Shown: positions 19,110 to 29,387 of the stretch, piece after piece
Numbering within the stretch: the first letter of the stretch is position 1
Layout: each line of letters starts with the position of its first letter
Assembly: GCF_014279835.1 (NCBI RefSeq)
Contig: NZ_CP047942.1
Span: 1,984,001 to 2,048,000 of the forward strand
Length of the DNA stretch: 64,000 nt
Direction: 5' to 3'
Origin: Synechococcus sp. MVIR-18-1
Lineage (GTDB): Bacteria; Cyanobacteriota; Cyanobacteriia; PCC-6307; Cyanobiaceae
Made by a program: the position numbers and the translations under genes
The notes under the pieces: model-generated
Databases searched by the model: none
What the model was told of the DNA's origin: nothing
What the model saw: the letters and a program-made list of their open reading frames with translations, nothing else

Positions 19110-20039
19110 TAGCTGCGCTTGAAGTGCCTCTGTCCATTCAAAAGACAGGGGCCAGCTCTCTCTAAGCGTGAGACTTAACGCAATGGCCTTCTCTGCATAA
19201 GCCGCTTCGTTGATAAAAAGGGGGACATGTCCATCGGCCCCCTCATAGGCAACGCAGCTGCCATCAGCCTTTTGAAAGAGCGGATCGCCGTGACGCATGG
19301 GCTGCCAGTCCGAACCCTGACGCTGAGGGTGAACGAAGGCGTCGGGTGAACACGATGAAGAACGCGGTAGGTCAAGACTCCCCAGATGGCGATGAACCAC
19401 CAATTGCCTGGGGTAGCGGGCTCGGCCAGCCAGCACATCTGAGCAGCCCTCAAAGACGGCCTCGAGAGCCAGGCGAGTTTGCGTCAGGATTTTGTGATGA
19501 CGCACCATCTGAGGGACGGGCCCCACTTCAATCACCAGGCCACAGGGCCAGCTCTCCACCAAAAATCCTTGCTGAGCCTGATCGGCTTCATGGAGATAAA
19601 CCGGTAAGCCAAGACGTCCCTGAACAAGCGCCGCCAAGGCCAAATCAGCAGGCCTACGGCCATAGACCACCAATGAGCTTCCCATCGAAGACGTGGTGCT
19701 GTGGAGATCGATCACAAACCCACAGGCCTCGATGCCTTCAGGGCCGTAACGGCTCACCAGGTCGAAGGCACGCTGAACTTCGAGATCCACCTTGGACGAT
19801 GTAATCCGCCCTAAACCAACCTGCTGCAGAAGACCAGGCTGGAACGAACGATTGAGATCTCGGTCGATGTAACGACAACCTTTGGCATAGGCATCGGGAT
19901 TGCCAATCACCGCAAGCGCCTCGCATCCATGGGTCTGAATCAATTGCGGCTGCTGCTGCCACTGCTCCAACAGCCAGGGAGCATTGATCTCATTCCCATG
20001 GGTTCCAGCCACCACAAGCACTCGAGGGCTTGGCATCAA
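19098..20039 (-). CDS. Aspartoacylase-like zinc carboxypeptidase-fold amidohydrolase
   Basis: A 313-residue protein of the succinylglutamate desuccinylase/aspartoacylase family, which removes acyl groups from N-acyl amino acids. The zinc-binding GTHGNE motif occurs at the N-terminus (residues 13-18), with DLNRSF near 61 and the third ligand region IDLHST near 109. Met2 (20036) is an equally good start. The substrate cannot be predicted from sequence alone. Confidence 0.85.
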   Translation of the reverse strand: MMPSPRVLVVAGTHGNEINAPWLLEQWQQQPQLIQTHGCEALAVIGNPDAYAKGCRYIDRDLNRSFQPGLLQQVGLGRITSSKVDLEVQRAFDLVSRYGPEGIEACGFVIDLHSTTSSMGSSLVVYGRRPADLALAALVQGRLGLPVYLHEADQAQQGFLVESWPCGLVIEVGPVPQMVRHHKILTQTRLALEAVFEGCSDVLAGRARYPRQLVVHRHLGSLDLPRSSSCSPDAFVHPQRQGSDWQPMRHGDPLFQKADGSCVAYEGADGHVPLFINEAAYAEKAIALSLTLRESWPLSFEWTEALQAQLSAG

Positions 20040-20091
20040 CTCTCAGCAGCCTCAATCAATCTGATGGAAGATAAGTGGAAATGGAACAACG

Positions 20092-21084
20092 ATGGCGATC
20101 CATCCACTGATTGTGCGCAGCGCTCGTCAAGGATGGCGCTGGCAATGGCTCCGCTTGATGGGAGGACTTGGCCCTGCCGACCAAGGAGGTCACTATCGGC
20201 GACCAACCAGCACGCCGATGCAAACCCTCGTCTTAGGGGAGAGGGAGCTTGAAGCGAGGGACAGCACAACAAAACCCCAGCTGATCGTTGGACGAAGTTG
20301 CCCATGGGCCCATCGGGTCTGGCTGGTGTTTCAACTGAGAGGGCTCAGCGCAAGCATCAACCTGCTGATGGCCGATGCCGATCACGACGAAGGGCGTTGG
20401 CGACTGGAGCCGACCTGGCTTGGCTGCGACAGCCTCCTTGATCTTTACAAGTTGTGCGGAGCACCACCCAGCTACAGGGCCACGGTGCCGGTCCTGGTTG
20501 ATCCGGGTGCATGCGCATCCGATCAACCCCGATTGCTGGGGAATGACAGCACCCCCCTGAGCGAAGCACTGTGTTCATGGCCAGCCGAGGCGACGGCACT
20601 CAATCTCGCCCCAAGCGAATTGAAAGCTTCCATTGCGTCATGGCAGGAGTTGATCCAACCCTCCATCAATGACGGCGTCTATCGCTGTGGATTTGCAAGG
20701 AACCAAAGGGCCTTTGATCAAGCCAGCCAAGCCTTGTTTTCAGCTTTGGAACAAGTGGAAGAGAGCTTGCAAACCAAAGGACCATGGCTCTGCGGCGAGC
20801 AACTCACATTGGCGGACGTCCGTCTTTTTCCCACCTTGATCCGTTGGGAAATGGTCTATGCACCCCTATTTGGCTGTAGTGCCAGACCGCTTTGGATGTT
20901 TCCTGCACTTTGGGGTTGGCGCCAACGATTTTTTGCGCTTGCTGGAGTCAGCGAGAGTTGCAACAGTCAAAAGTGGAAACGGGATTATTTCGGGGCACTC
21001 TTTCCGCTCAACCCAAGTGGAATTGTTCCAGATAGCCCTGACCTGAGCAGACTGATTGGGGCGGGAGTGGCACAACCGAAATGA
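20092..21084 (+). CDS. Glutathione S-transferase, Xi/ECM4-like
   Basis: A 330-residue enzyme with thioredoxin-fold active site CPWAHR (Cys70), typical of glutathionyl-hydroquinone reductases, and an all-helical C-terminal GST domain (about residues 190-310). The N-terminal extension has the aromatic residues seen in this class. It overlaps the next gene by ATGA and so forms a translationally coupled set with the DUF2301 and ABC-F genes. Confidence 0.82.
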   Translation: MAIHPLIVRSARQGWRWQWLRLMGGLGPADQGGHYRRPTSTPMQTLVLGERELEARDSTTKPQLIVGRSCPWAHRVWLVFQLRGLSASINLLMADADHDEGRWRLEPTWLGCDSLLDLYKLCGAPPSYRATVPVLVDPGACASDQPRLLGNDSTPLSEALCSWPAEATALNLAPSELKASIASWQELIQPSINDGVYRCGFARNQRAFDQASQALFSALEQVEESLQTKGPWLCGEQLTLADVRLFPTLIRWEMVYAPLFGCSARPLWMFPALWGWRQRFFALAGVSESCNSQKWKRDYFGALFPLNPSGIVPDSPDLSRLIGAGVAQPK

Positions 21085-21743
21085 CGACCAACAGCAAAAC
21101 AAGAGCAGAACAATCAGAACCCTGCTTTGAGGGGATGTATGGCCCCTATTGCATCACTCTCCAGGATCAGCGAGAGGTTCAGCTCTACCGAATCTGCTTG
21201 CTGGTCTGTGGTCTGAGCTTCAGTGCCGGACTCGGACAATGGATCCTCATAGGCCCCCAGCTAGCGACCCTATGGCTGTTGCCCCTTGCCGTATCACTAG
21301 GTCTTGCCTTGCGCTGGATTCACATCTATTTGCGCCCTCTCCATCAAGCCCTTCAACTGTTTTGGGCCGCTGGATGCATCGGCTGGCTGGTCTTAGCCAT
21401 GCAGGCCGGTCCATCCAACATCTTCAACACGCTTGAGAGCCAACGTCTTTGGACCTTGGCGATTGGTCCTCTGTTTGCATCCCTGGCAGGCATCGGCTTC
21501 AAGGAGTTCTTTTGCTTCAGACGTCCAGAAGCAATCGGACTCACCCTGCTTCTACCAGTAGCACTCCTCGGTCATTTGAGTGGCCTGATTCCAGGGCCAG
21601 TAGCCATCAGCATGCTTGCGATTTGCTCCTCTCTTCTCGTGCTTCTTGCCTTACGCAAATTCGGAATGGAGGCCGCTGCTGACGTTGGCGATAAGAGCGT
21701 ATTTGCTTATCTAGAAGACCTGCGAAAGGCCAAGAGCGCGTGA
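21081..21743 (+). CDS. DUF2301 integral membrane protein
   Basis: A 220-residue protein with about six hydrophobic segments. It opens with the family-like FEGMYGPYCITLQDQREV segment. Known only as a cyanobacterial/plastid membrane family. It starts within the GST stop (ATGA) and ends within the ABC-F start (GTGA). Confidence 0.75.
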   Translation: MTTNSKTRAEQSEPCFEGMYGPYCITLQDQREVQLYRICLLVCGLSFSAGLGQWILIGPQLATLWLLPLAVSLGLALRWIHIYLRPLHQALQLFWAAGCIGWLVLAMQAGPSNIFNTLESQRLWTLAIGPLFASLAGIGFKEFFCFRRPEAIGLTLLLPVALLGHLSGLIPGPVAISMLAICSSLLVLLALRKFGMEAAADVGDKSVFAYLEDLRKAKSA

Positions 21744-23659
21744 GCCTGATCAGTCTTGTCGATGCATCTAAAGACTTCGGCATCCGCACGCTGTTTGCCG
21801 ACCTAACCCTCCACATTCGGGAAGGTGATCGCCTGGGACTGATCGGCCCCAATGGGTCAGGGAAATCAACCTTGCTGAAAGTGCTTGCAGGCGAGGAGCC
21901 TCTTGGGGGAGGAGAACGACGCTGCTCGTCGCGGTTGAGGGTCGAGCTGGTAGGCCAAGAGAGCAGCGTGGACCCGGGCCTCACCGTCTTGGAACAGGTG
22001 TTGGCAGGGTGCGGAGAGAAACGTGATCTGCTGCTGCGTTTCAGTGAACTCAGCGAAGCCGTTGCCGACAATCCGGACAATGCAGTGCTCCTAGCCGAGC
22101 TGGGCGTCCTGAGCCAAAGAATGGATGAATCCGAGGCTTGGAGTCTCGAACAACAATGCCAGGAAGTCCTGCAAAGGCTTGGGATCACTGATCTACACAG
22201 CCCTGTGGAGGCTCTTTCCGGTGGGTATCGCAAACGGGTAGGTCTGGCATCGGCCCTTGTGGCTTGTCCTGATGTCCTGCTTCTCGATGAGCCCACCAAC
22301 CACCTCGATGCCGCAGCTGTCGAGTGGTTGCAAAGCTGGCTGGATCGCTATCCAGGAGCGGTCGTCCTCGTTACCCATGACCGCTATGTACTGGATCGCG
22401 TGACCCGCAGGATCGTGGAAGTTGAGCTGGGGGAAGCCCACAGTATTGACGGCAATTACAGCGCTTATCTGCAGCGAAAAGCCGAACAAAATCTCGCCGA
22501 TGCCGCTGGTGCTGCCAAATTCAAAAGCGTGCTCCGGCGCGAATTGGCGTGGTTACGCCAAGGGCCAAAGGCACGCAGCACCAAACAAAAGGCGCGGCTG
22601 CAACGCATCGATGAGATGCAGAATGCGCCCACGAAACAGAGTCGTAGCCAGCTGGAGATGGCCAGCGTGAGTCGTCGTATTGGGAAGGTCGCGATCGAGG
22701 CGGAGCATCTCTCCGTCTCAGCTGACGGCAGCAAAGACGGCCCCTTATTGCTCTCAGACTTCAGTTACAGCTTCAGCCCAGAGGATCGTGTCGGAATCAT
22801 TGGCCCCAATGGAAGTGGCAAATCAACCCTGCTTGATCTGATCGCGGGACGCCGTCAGCCAACTGGCGGGTCCCTACAGATTGGAGAAACTGTTCATCTT
22901 GGATATCTCGACCAACACACCGATGTCCTCAGCGATGGAAAAGGACTAGAGCGCAAAGTGATCGACTTTGTCGAGGAAGCGGCGTCAACCATTGACCTGG
23001 GGAATGAGCAACTCAGTGCATCTCAGCTGCTGGAACGCTTTTTGTTCCCACCAGCACAACAACACAGCCCCCTCAGCAAACTTTCTGGTGGAGAGAGACG
23101 GCGCTTAAGCCTGTGCCGCATGTTGATTCAGGCACCCAATGTCTTGCTGCTCGACGAACCAACCAACGACTTGGATGTCCAGACCCTGAGTGTCCTCGAA
23201 GACCTTCTCGAGGACTTCCGTGGCTGTGTTGTGGTCGTGTCCCACGATCGCTATTTCCTAGACCGCACCGTTGACCGTCTCTTTTGTTTTGAGAACGGAC
23301 GCCTGCAGCGTTTTGAAGGGAACTACAGCGCATTTCTAGATCACCGACGTGATCTGGAAAAAGCGCAAAGCGAAGCACTGGCAGCGCAGGAAAACACCCA
23401 ACGTTCGTCAAAAGCAGCTTCGAAACAGGGTTCAATTCCAGACAACAAGCCGAAACGGCGCAGCTTTAAAGAATCGAAGGAGCTGGAGCGCCTTGACAGC
23501 GACCTCCCCGCCCTGGAGCTGAGAAAACAGGAGCTGGAACAGGCCATGGCTAGTGGTGGCGGAGATCTCAGCTCTCTGAGCTTGGAACTCGCAGCTTTAC
23601 TGGACTCGATTCATACCAGTGAGGAGCGCTGGCTTGAACTCAGCGAACTCGAGCCGTAA
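21740..23659 (+). CDS. ABC-F family ATPase (Uup-like)
   Basis: A 639-residue duplicated ATPase without membrane segments. The first ABC domain has Walker A GPNGSGKST at residues 36-44 and signature LSGGYRKR; the second has GPNGSGKST near 355 and LSGGERRR. Both carry LLLDEPTN Walker B motifs. A charged linker and a C-terminal coiled coil (about 570-635) match Uup/ABC-F proteins, which act on ribosomes or branched DNA rather than in transport. GTG start in the preceding stop. Confidence 0.92.
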   Translation: MSLISLVDASKDFGIRTLFADLTLHIREGDRLGLIGPNGSGKSTLLKVLAGEEPLGGGERRCSSRLRVELVGQESSVDPGLTVLEQVLAGCGEKRDLLLRFSELSEAVADNPDNAVLLAELGVLSQRMDESEAWSLEQQCQEVLQRLGITDLHSPVEALSGGYRKRVGLASALVACPDVLLLDEPTNHLDAAAVEWLQSWLDRYPGAVVLVTHDRYVLDRVTRRIVEVELGEAHSIDGNYSAYLQRKAEQNLADAAGAAKFKSVLRRELAWLRQGPKARSTKQKARLQRIDEMQNAPTKQSRSQLEMASVSRRIGKVAIEAEHLSVSADGSKDGPLLLSDFSYSFSPEDRVGIIGPNGSGKSTLLDLIAGRRQPTGGSLQIGETVHLGYLDQHTDVLSDGKGLERKVIDFVEEAASTIDLGNEQLSASQLLERFLFPPAQQHSPLSKLSGGERRRLSLCRMLIQAPNVLLLDEPTNDLDVQTLSVLEDLLEDFRGCVVVVSHDRYFLDRTVDRLFCFENGRLQRFEGNYSAFLDHRRDLEKAQSEALAAQENTQRSSKAASKQGSIPDNKPKRRSFKESKELERLDSDLPALELRKQELEQAMASGGGDLSSLSLELAALLDSIHTSEERWLELSELEP

Positions 23660-23847
23660 GCCTTATTACTCATGATGTAGATCGCATCGCCCTTCTTCAC
23701 TGATGCCCTCCCACAAGAGATTCAGCCCCTTGAGAGATGCCCGCCATGTTGTTAAGGAAACCATCGCGCCAGCAGAATCATTGGCACTAGAAGAAACCAG
23801 CCGTAAAATACTTACATCGCAATTGGCTTTTAAGAGCCGCCGATTCC

Positions 23848-24066
23848 ATGAAATCCATCGACGAGCACATCAAGAAAGATCAGTCAGAGATTGAAGCAGC
23901 TCGCGCTTCAGGCGACCAAGCAAAGGTGCGTCACCTGACTGACGAGCTTCATTCTCTTGAGGAATACAAGGAGCACAATCCTGAGGACAAGCACGATCCC
24001 ACCTCACTCGAGCTGTATTGCGATGCAAACCCAGACGCCGACGAGTGCCGCGTCTACGACGACTGA
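23848..24066 (+). CDS. cp12: CP12 regulatory protein
   Basis: A 72-residue intrinsically disordered protein that links GAPDH and phosphoribulokinase to switch off the Calvin cycle. The C-terminal GAPDH-binding segment is clear (LELYCDANPDADECRVYDD) with its Cys pair, and the EEYKEHNPED core is present. The N-terminal Cys pair of canonical CP12 is missing, as known for marine picocyanobacterial forms. A strong terminator follows. Confidence 0.93.
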   Translation: MKSIDEHIKKDQSEIEAARASGDQAKVRHLTDELHSLEEYKEHNPEDKHDPTSLELYCDANPDADECRVYDD

Positions 24067-24092
24067 GCCATCGAGCCCCTCTTGGTAATGAA

Positions 24093-24117
24093 CCTGCCTC
24101 TCAAGGCAGGTTTTTTT
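24093..24117 (+). terminator. Rho-independent terminator of cp12
   Basis: CCTGCC / GGCAGG stem with a 6-base loop followed by seven T residues, 26 bases after the cp12 stop. Confidence 0.92.
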
Positions 24118-24146
24118 ATGCAGCGCCTTCGATCCAGCATCCAGCC

Positions 24147-25136
24147 CTAGATCCCCAATTCGCTCCAAACACGATCCAACATCTGAGTCAAGCCGCGACT
24201 CATCGCTGCCGAGATCAGGAGAGGAGTGCGCCCGCTGGCATCGGTCAAAGCAGAAACGATCCCCTCCAGATCCTCTTCCTGAATGAGCTCTTGTTTGTTA
24301 ATAACCAGAATTCTGGGGCGCTCAACCAGCCCATGTCCATAAGCTTCAAGTTCCTTTTCAACAACGCGGAGATCCAGCAAGGGATCTTCGGCTCCGCCAT
24401 CCACAAGGTGAATGAGGAGTCGGGTGCGTTCGATATGGCGCAGGAAATCGTGGCCCAAGCCCGCGCCCTGGGCTGCACCAGCAATCAAGCCTGGAATATC
24501 AGCAAACACGGTGCCGTCTCCTGTCGGGCGGCGCACCACACCAAGATTCGGGATCAAGGTTGTGAACGGGTAGTCGGCAATTTTGGGTCGAGCGGCAGAC
24601 AAAACACTGATCAAGGTGCTTTTCCCTGCATTCGGGAGCCCAATAATCCCCACTTCGGCTAAAAGCTTGAGTTCCAGCTGCAACGGCCACTCTTCGCCGT
24701 CACGGCCCTCAGTGAATTTTTCTGGAGCACGGTTTCTATTGCTCAGGTAATGGGCATTGCCAAGGCCGCCCCGCCCCCCAAACGCCACGGTGAGACGTTC
24801 TCCTGGTGTCGTGAGGTCACCGAGCACGACTCCCGTACTCATATGACGAACCTCCGTGCCACATGGAACCTTGATCACCAACGGCGGGCCTGATGCCCCA
24901 GTGCAGCGGTTGGGACCTCCCCTGCGCCCATCATCTCCTGCGAACAACCGTTTGTATTTGAAATCCAAAAGGGTTTGCAGGTTGGAATCTGCCTCCAACA
25001 CCACATCCGCGCCCTGGCCTCCATCACCACCAGAAGGCCCTCCAGCTGGAACATATTTTTCTCGACGGAAGGCCATGATGCCGTCACCACCACGGCCACC
25101 CCGCACGGAAATGCGCGCTTGGTCGATGAACTGCAC
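24147..25136 (-). CDS. obg: GTPase Obg/CgtA
   Basis: A 329-residue ribosome-associated GTPase. The Gly-rich Obg fold is at the N-terminus ([21 protein letters not shown]). The G domain follows with GLPNAGKST (G1), DIPGLI (G3) and NKQE (G4). The frame is open to 25409, but the family N-terminus MQFIDQA corresponds to a GTG at 25136. The remaining upstream frame overlaps the divergent ABC ATPase gene and is spurious. Confidence 0.94.
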   Translation of the reverse strand: MQFIDQARISVRGGRGGDGIMAFRREKYVPAGGPSGGDGGQGADVVLEADSNLQTLLDFKYKRLFAGDDGRRGGPNRCTGASGPPLVIKVPCGTEVRHMSTGVVLGDLTTPGERLTVAFGGRGGLGNAHYLSNRNRAPEKFTEGRDGEEWPLQLELKLLAEVGIIGLPNAGKSTLISVLSAARPKIADYPFTTLIPNLGVVRRPTGDGTVFADIPGLIAGAAQGAGLGHDFLRHIERTRLLIHLVDGGAEDPLLDLRVVEKELEAYGHGLVERPRILVINKQELIQEEDLEGIVSALTDASGRTPLLISAAMSRGLTQMLDRVWSELGI

Positions 25137-25196
25137 AGCAAGCCTCAGTTGGGGCCAATTCCCAACCCTAGGATCGAAGAGTACGAGGACAAGAGC

Positions 25197-26429
25197 TTGG
25201 CCGGAGTTCGCTTCGAGGCACTCAGCAAGAACTATCCGTCCCGTGGGGGGGGCAAGCCTGTTGAGGTGATTCGTGATCTCTCCCTCAGCATCGCTGACGG
25301 CGAATTTCTGGTGCTGGTGGGTCCCTCTGGCTGCGGCAAAAGCACACTTCTGCGACTGATGGCAGGTCTTGAATCCCCCAGCTCTGGAGAAATCCTGGTG
25401 GGAGACCAACCCGTATCAGGCCTGAGGCCAGCGAAGCGCAATGTGGCGATGGTGTTTCAAAGCTATGCGCTCTATCCCCATCTGAGCGTTCGCGACAACT
25501 TGGCCTTCGGCCTGAGGAGAAGCCAACAGCGCACGAATTTGCAGCAGCTCCAGGACCAACTGCATCGCAACACACGCCGTCTCCCTGCTGCTCTAAGGAT
25601 TCCCTCGCATCGAGAGCAACAGCTCGAGAAGCGCATTCAGGATGTGGCGCAATCTCTCGAATTGGATCAGCTCCTCGATCGCCGACCAAAGGAACTCTCT
25701 GGGGGACAAAAACAACGGGTGGCGCTGGGCCGGGCCATGGCCCGCAAGCCAGAGGTGTTCCTGATGGATGAACCGCTGAGCAATCTCGACGCAAAATTAC
25801 GCGGGAGCACTCGCGCCCGGATCGTTGACCTCCAGCGACAACTCGGGACCACCACCATCTACGTCACCCACGACCAGGTGGAGGCGATGACCATGGGCCA
25901 CCGCATCGCCGTGCTTAACCAGGGACACTTGCAGCAATTGGGTACTCCGATGGAGTTGTACCGCTGGCCTTCCAATCTGTTTGTGGCCCAATTCATCGGT
26001 AGCCCACCGATGAACGTACTGCCCGTCCATGTTGGGCCTGGTGCCACATTGATGCTGAAGGACCGACGCCTCAATGTGGAGGGGCCCACCAGGGCCCTAC
26101 TTCAGAACCTCGAAGGCCAACGGCTAAGTGGAGGGATCCGTCCTGAGCATCTGCATGTTGCACCAGCAACCAACCGAAATCTTCCAGCGGAAGTAAGTCA
26201 CAGTGAGGTATTAGGGAACGAGCAACTGCTCACCTGCCGCCTGCTGGATGGGGACCACCTCGTACAAGTGCGAGCCGATCCAAGCCTGAACGTTTCGATT
26301 GGTGGATCGATTCACTTAGAAGCCGATCCAGATGGCTGGAGGTTATTTGATGAGGCTGGGGACGCCATTGCTTTACAAGAGCTCCCGACCGTCGATAGCG
26401 ATGAGCCTCAACTACCCCTACTGAGCTGA
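25197..26429 (+). CDS. MalK/UgpC-type ABC transporter ATPase
   Basis: A 410-residue ATPase of carbohydrate-import systems: Walker [11 protein letters not shown]-loop region, signature [15 protein letters not shown], Walker B VFLMDEP, and a C-terminal TOBE-type regulatory domain. Between Q-loop and signature there is an extra segment of about 40 residues rich in Gln/Arg (near residues 108-150). The frame opens at 24975 antisense to obg; a TTG at 25197 ([13 protein letters not shown]) is the most likely start. No permease or binding protein is adjacent, so it may serve transporters encoded elsewhere. Confidence 0.85.
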   Translation: MAGVRFEALSKNYPSRGGGKPVEVIRDLSLSIADGEFLVLVGPSGCGKSTLLRLMAGLESPSSGEILVGDQPVSGLRPAKRNVAMVFQSYALYPHLSVRDNLAFGLRRSQQRTNLQQLQDQLHRNTRRLPAALRIPSHREQQLEKRIQDVAQSLELDQLLDRRPKELSGGQKQRVALGRAMARKPEVFLMDEPLSNLDAKLRGSTRARIVDLQRQLGTTTIYVTHDQVEAMTMGHRIAVLNQGHLQQLGTPMELYRWPSNLFVAQFIGSPPMNVLPVHVGPGATLMLKDRRLNVEGPTRALLQNLEGQRLSGGIRPEHLHVAPATNRNLPAEVSHSEVLGNEQLLTCRLLDGDHLVQVRADPSLNVSIGGSIHLEADPDGWRLFDEAGDAIALQELPTVDSDEPQLPLLS

Positions 26430-26445
26430 GATCAGCGATCAGCGA

Positions 26446-28863
26446 TCAGCGCACCCAAACAACGCTGCAACCTGGACCGCCATCTCCCTGATCAGCATCA
26501 CCAACCCGTTCCACATACGGGAGTGAATCGAGCCACTGACGCAAGCCGCGCTTCAGGCGACCCGTCCCGATCCCGTGGATCACCCAAACCGGACCATTGG
26601 CACCACGAAGCAGCTCTTCCACAGCGGCTTCAGCTTCATGCACTCTCTGGCCGCGAACATCCACCGTGTTCCGAGCGGTACGCACCTGGGAGCCGCCGAC
26701 TCCTCTCCGCGCTTTCACTTGCACCACAGGTTTCTCAGGCGGTGCAGCTCGGCGACCATCCAGGCTTTCCACCGATTGAAGATCCACCATGCTGCGCATC
26801 ACGCCACAGCGCACACTCAGTTGCTGACCATCGTCTGACACCTCCAGCACCTCGGCTGCTTTGTCGAGAGCAAGCAGGCGAATGCGCTCGCCCACAGAGG
26901 GGCGCCATTCCGGATGCAGACGACGCTCTGGAACGGAGCGATGGTTGGATTCAAGCTTGCGCAGCCGCTGACCAGCGCGACGAGCGGTTTCACCATCGGC
27001 CTTCTGATCCCGCAACCTGCGAATCAAACGACGCACCTCTTGTTGACCATCACGAATCGAACTCTCCAAACGCTGCCGTCCCAACTCCTGCTGCTGCGCA
27101 GAGTTTTTGCGTTGCTGCTCCCAGCGTTGAAGGAGCTCCTCATGCAGCAATTCAGTCCGAGCCAAGAGTGCAGCCGCATCTTCCGCCGCGGCCTGTTGGC
27201 GTTGCCGCTGCTCTTCCAAACCACGGATCACAGCGTTGACATCGCCATCCCCACTTGGCTTCAACAGTTGCCTGGCTTGTTCAATCACGCCGCTGTCAAA
27301 ACCAAGACGCGTTGCGATCGCCAACGCATTGCTGCGTCCTGGGATCCCCCAAAGCAGCTGATACGTAGGAGAAAGGGAATCGCTATCAAAGGCCACCGAA
27401 GCGTTTTCAAAGCGTGAATCGCTGTACTTGAGTGCTTTGAGCTCCCCAAAGTGGGTGGTGGCAATCGTGAGTCGGGCGCAATTGGCCAAATTGCGCAGCA
27501 ACGCAATCGCCAGGGCTGTGCCTTCACTGGGATCGGTACCAGCGCCCACCTCATCGAGCAGCACCAATGCCGGAGACGGTCCAGAAGCGATGGATTGAAG
27601 GATGCTTCCGATCCTTTTCACATGACCACTAAACGTGGACAAACTCTGCTGAAGCGACTGTTCGTCGCCGATATCTGCAAGAACCTGTGCACACCAAGGG
27701 AGTGAGGGACTGCCGTTGCACGGAATCCACATGCCGGCTCTGGCCATCAATGCAGCTAAGCCAATGCTCTTCAACGTCACTGTTTTGCCACCGGTATTGG
27801 GTCCAGTAATGGCAACAACCCGCAACTGCTCCGACACCTCAACGCTCACGGGCACCACAGGTGCGCCACCCTCCTTGCGCTGCTGCCAAACCAATAGGGG
27901 ATGGCGCAGCTCCAGAATTTGAAATGGAGCATCAGCTTGAGCATCAAGCCGGGGTGGTACGGCACCAAGCCATTGGCCGTAACGCCCCCTCGCCAAGGCC
28001 AGATCTAACTTCAACAGCACAGCCATCAAGCGAGCGATCGCATCGATTTGCTCTGCAACGGCAGCACTGAGCTCCGCCAGAACCCGACGCTCCTCCTCTC
28101 TGATTCGGCCATCGAGGGCGGCCAGACGATTGCCGAGACCAATCACAGTCTTCGGTTCAACAAACACAGTGTTGCCAGACGAAGAGCTGTCGTGAACCAT
28201 TCCTGGACATTGAGAGGCGGCACCAGCCTTCACCGCTAAAACCGGCCTTCCATGGCGTTCGGCAATCACGGTGTCTTGCAACAGAGACGCCCAGCGCCTC
28301 ACAACCGCCTGCAAACGATCACGCCGTTCCTGGCGTGCAACCTGCCATTGGAGACGCAACTCTTCCAACGATTCACTCGCTCGGTTCGCAACGCGCCCCC
28401 CCTCTTCCAGGGCAAATTTCAAACGCTGTTCGAGCTCAGGAAGTGTCGCCACGTTCTCTAGCAGAGCTGAACAGTCAGGTCTTAAGTCAGGGTCATCGAT
28501 CTGACGGCGTAGGCGTCGGGCGGCGGCGAGTGTGTGCGCCACAGACAACAACTCCTCGCCTGACGCCGCTCCTCCTTTGGAGCAGCGGAGCACCACCATC
28601 TCGAGGTCGTACACCCCTTGAAAACTCAATCCGCCATCAAGGAGCCCGTCCAGGCTGGCGAGCTCCATACTCCTTGCTTGAAGGGTCAGCGTGGTTTCGA
28701 GGTCAGCTGGCAGCTGCCCCTTCAAACAGTGCTGACGCCCTTGTGGTGTACTGGCAAATGTTGAAAAGTGCTGGCACAACCGTGGCCACTCCAGCAACTC
28801 CAGTGTCTCTTCCAGGATCGAAACCGAAGGAGGAGCTGATGTCGTGCGGGATTCAGACGTCAT
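26446..28863 (-). CDS. mutS2: MutS2 family ATPase/nuclease
   Basis: An 805-residue protein with core and clamp regions, P-loop GPNTGGKT at 354-361, the STFSGHV and DEVGAGTDPSEG motifs of the MutS ATPase, a long coiled coil (about 510-640) and a C-terminal Smr nuclease domain (from about 725; DVRGQRVHEA and HGIGTGRLKRGL). MutS2 suppresses recombination or rescues collided ribosomes in other bacteria. It begins one base inside the stop of the upstream VOC gene (TAATG). Confidence 0.94.
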   Translation of the reverse strand: MTSESRTTSAPPSVSILEETLELLEWPRLCQHFSTFASTPQGRQHCLKGQLPADLETTLTLQARSMELASLDGLLDGGLSFQGVYDLEMVVLRCSKGGAASGEELLSVAHTLAAARRLRRQIDDPDLRPDCSALLENVATLPELEQRLKFALEEGGRVANRASESLEELRLQWQVARQERRDRLQAVVRRWASLLQDTVIAERHGRPVLAVKAGAASQCPGMVHDSSSSGNTVFVEPKTVIGLGNRLAALDGRIREEERRVLAELSAAVAEQIDAIARLMAVLLKLDLALARGRYGQWLGAVPPRLDAQADAPFQILELRHPLLVWQQRKEGGAPVVPVSVEVSEQLRVVAITGPNTGGKTVTLKSIGLAALMARAGMWIPCNGSPSLPWCAQVLADIGDEQSLQQSLSTFSGHVKRIGSILQSIASGPSPALVLLDEVGAGTDPSEGTALAIALLRNLANCARLTIATTHFGELKALKYSDSRFENASVAFDSDSLSPTYQLLWGIPGRSNALAIATRLGFDSGVIEQARQLLKPSGDGDVNAVIRGLEEQRQRQQAAAEDAAALLARTELLHEELLQRWEQQRKNSAQQQELGRQRLESSIRDGQQEVRRLIRRLRDQKADGETARRAGQRLRKLESNHRSVPERRLHPEWRPSVGERIRLLALDKAAEVLEVSDDGQQLSVRCGVMRSMVDLQSVESLDGRRAAPPEKPVVQVKARRGVGGSQVRTARNTVDVRGQRVHEAEAAVEELLRGANGPVWVIHGIGTGRLKRGLRQWLDSLPYVERVGDADQGDGGPGCSVVWVR

Positions 28864-29264
28864 TAAGAGAGACCCGCCGATGCCTCCATCTGGTTGGAAG
28901 GGATTCCACCGGGAGGTTCATACAACATCTCAAGCCAGTTCCCGTCTGGATCCCGTAAGTAAAAGGAGGCTGTGCCATCTCTGTGGTCATGCACCGCCCC
29001 AACGCTGGCCCCAGACGCTTTCAAGTGATCATGGACCACATCAACCTCAGCGCGATCGCGAAAGTGAAAGGCAAAATGCGGCCCTGCAGCTTTGTAGGTG
29101 GGGCCCAGGAGTGCTAATCCATCTCGACTCTCTCCCGCCTCGAGGTAACACCAGTCGTCCGCCTTCCATACCAAGCGCATGCCGAGATCACAGTAAAAAG
29201 CGATCGCACGTGACAGATCCTGCACACGGATGGCGACGTGGCCAAGGCGCTGTACTGCTGGCAT
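28863..29264 (-). CDS. VOC (glyoxalase/bleomycin resistance fold) protein
   Basis: A 133-residue metalloenzyme-fold protein with two beta-alpha-beta-beta-beta units. It starts LGHVAIRVQDLSRAIAFY and ends with the typical FYLRDPDGNWLEML. The family includes glyoxalase I and dioxygenases; specific function cannot be assigned. It is coupled to mutS2 by a TAATG overlap. Confidence 0.87.
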   Translation of the reverse strand: MPAVQRLGHVAIRVQDLSRAIAFYCDLGMRLVWKADDWCYLEAGESRDGLALLGPTYKAAGPHFAFHFRDRAEVDVVHDHLKASGASVGAVHDHRDGTASFYLRDPDGNWLEMLYEPPGGIPSNQMEASAGLS

Positions 29265-29387
29265 AGATGCGATGAAAGATGAGGATCATTCTGGTGTGTC
29301 AATCACCATCTGTGAGTGACTCCACGAGCCAGACCGTTTCTTGACCCAGACCGTTTCTTGAGCCAGACCGCCTTGACCAAGCCGCCT

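Noticed and set aside
24975..25196. N-terminal extension of the MalK-type ATPase
   Set aside because: It runs antisense through the conserved N-terminus of obg and lacks homology to the family.
25137..25409. N-terminal extension of Obg
   Set aside because: Overlaps the divergent ATPase gene; the known Obg N-terminus matches the internal GTG.
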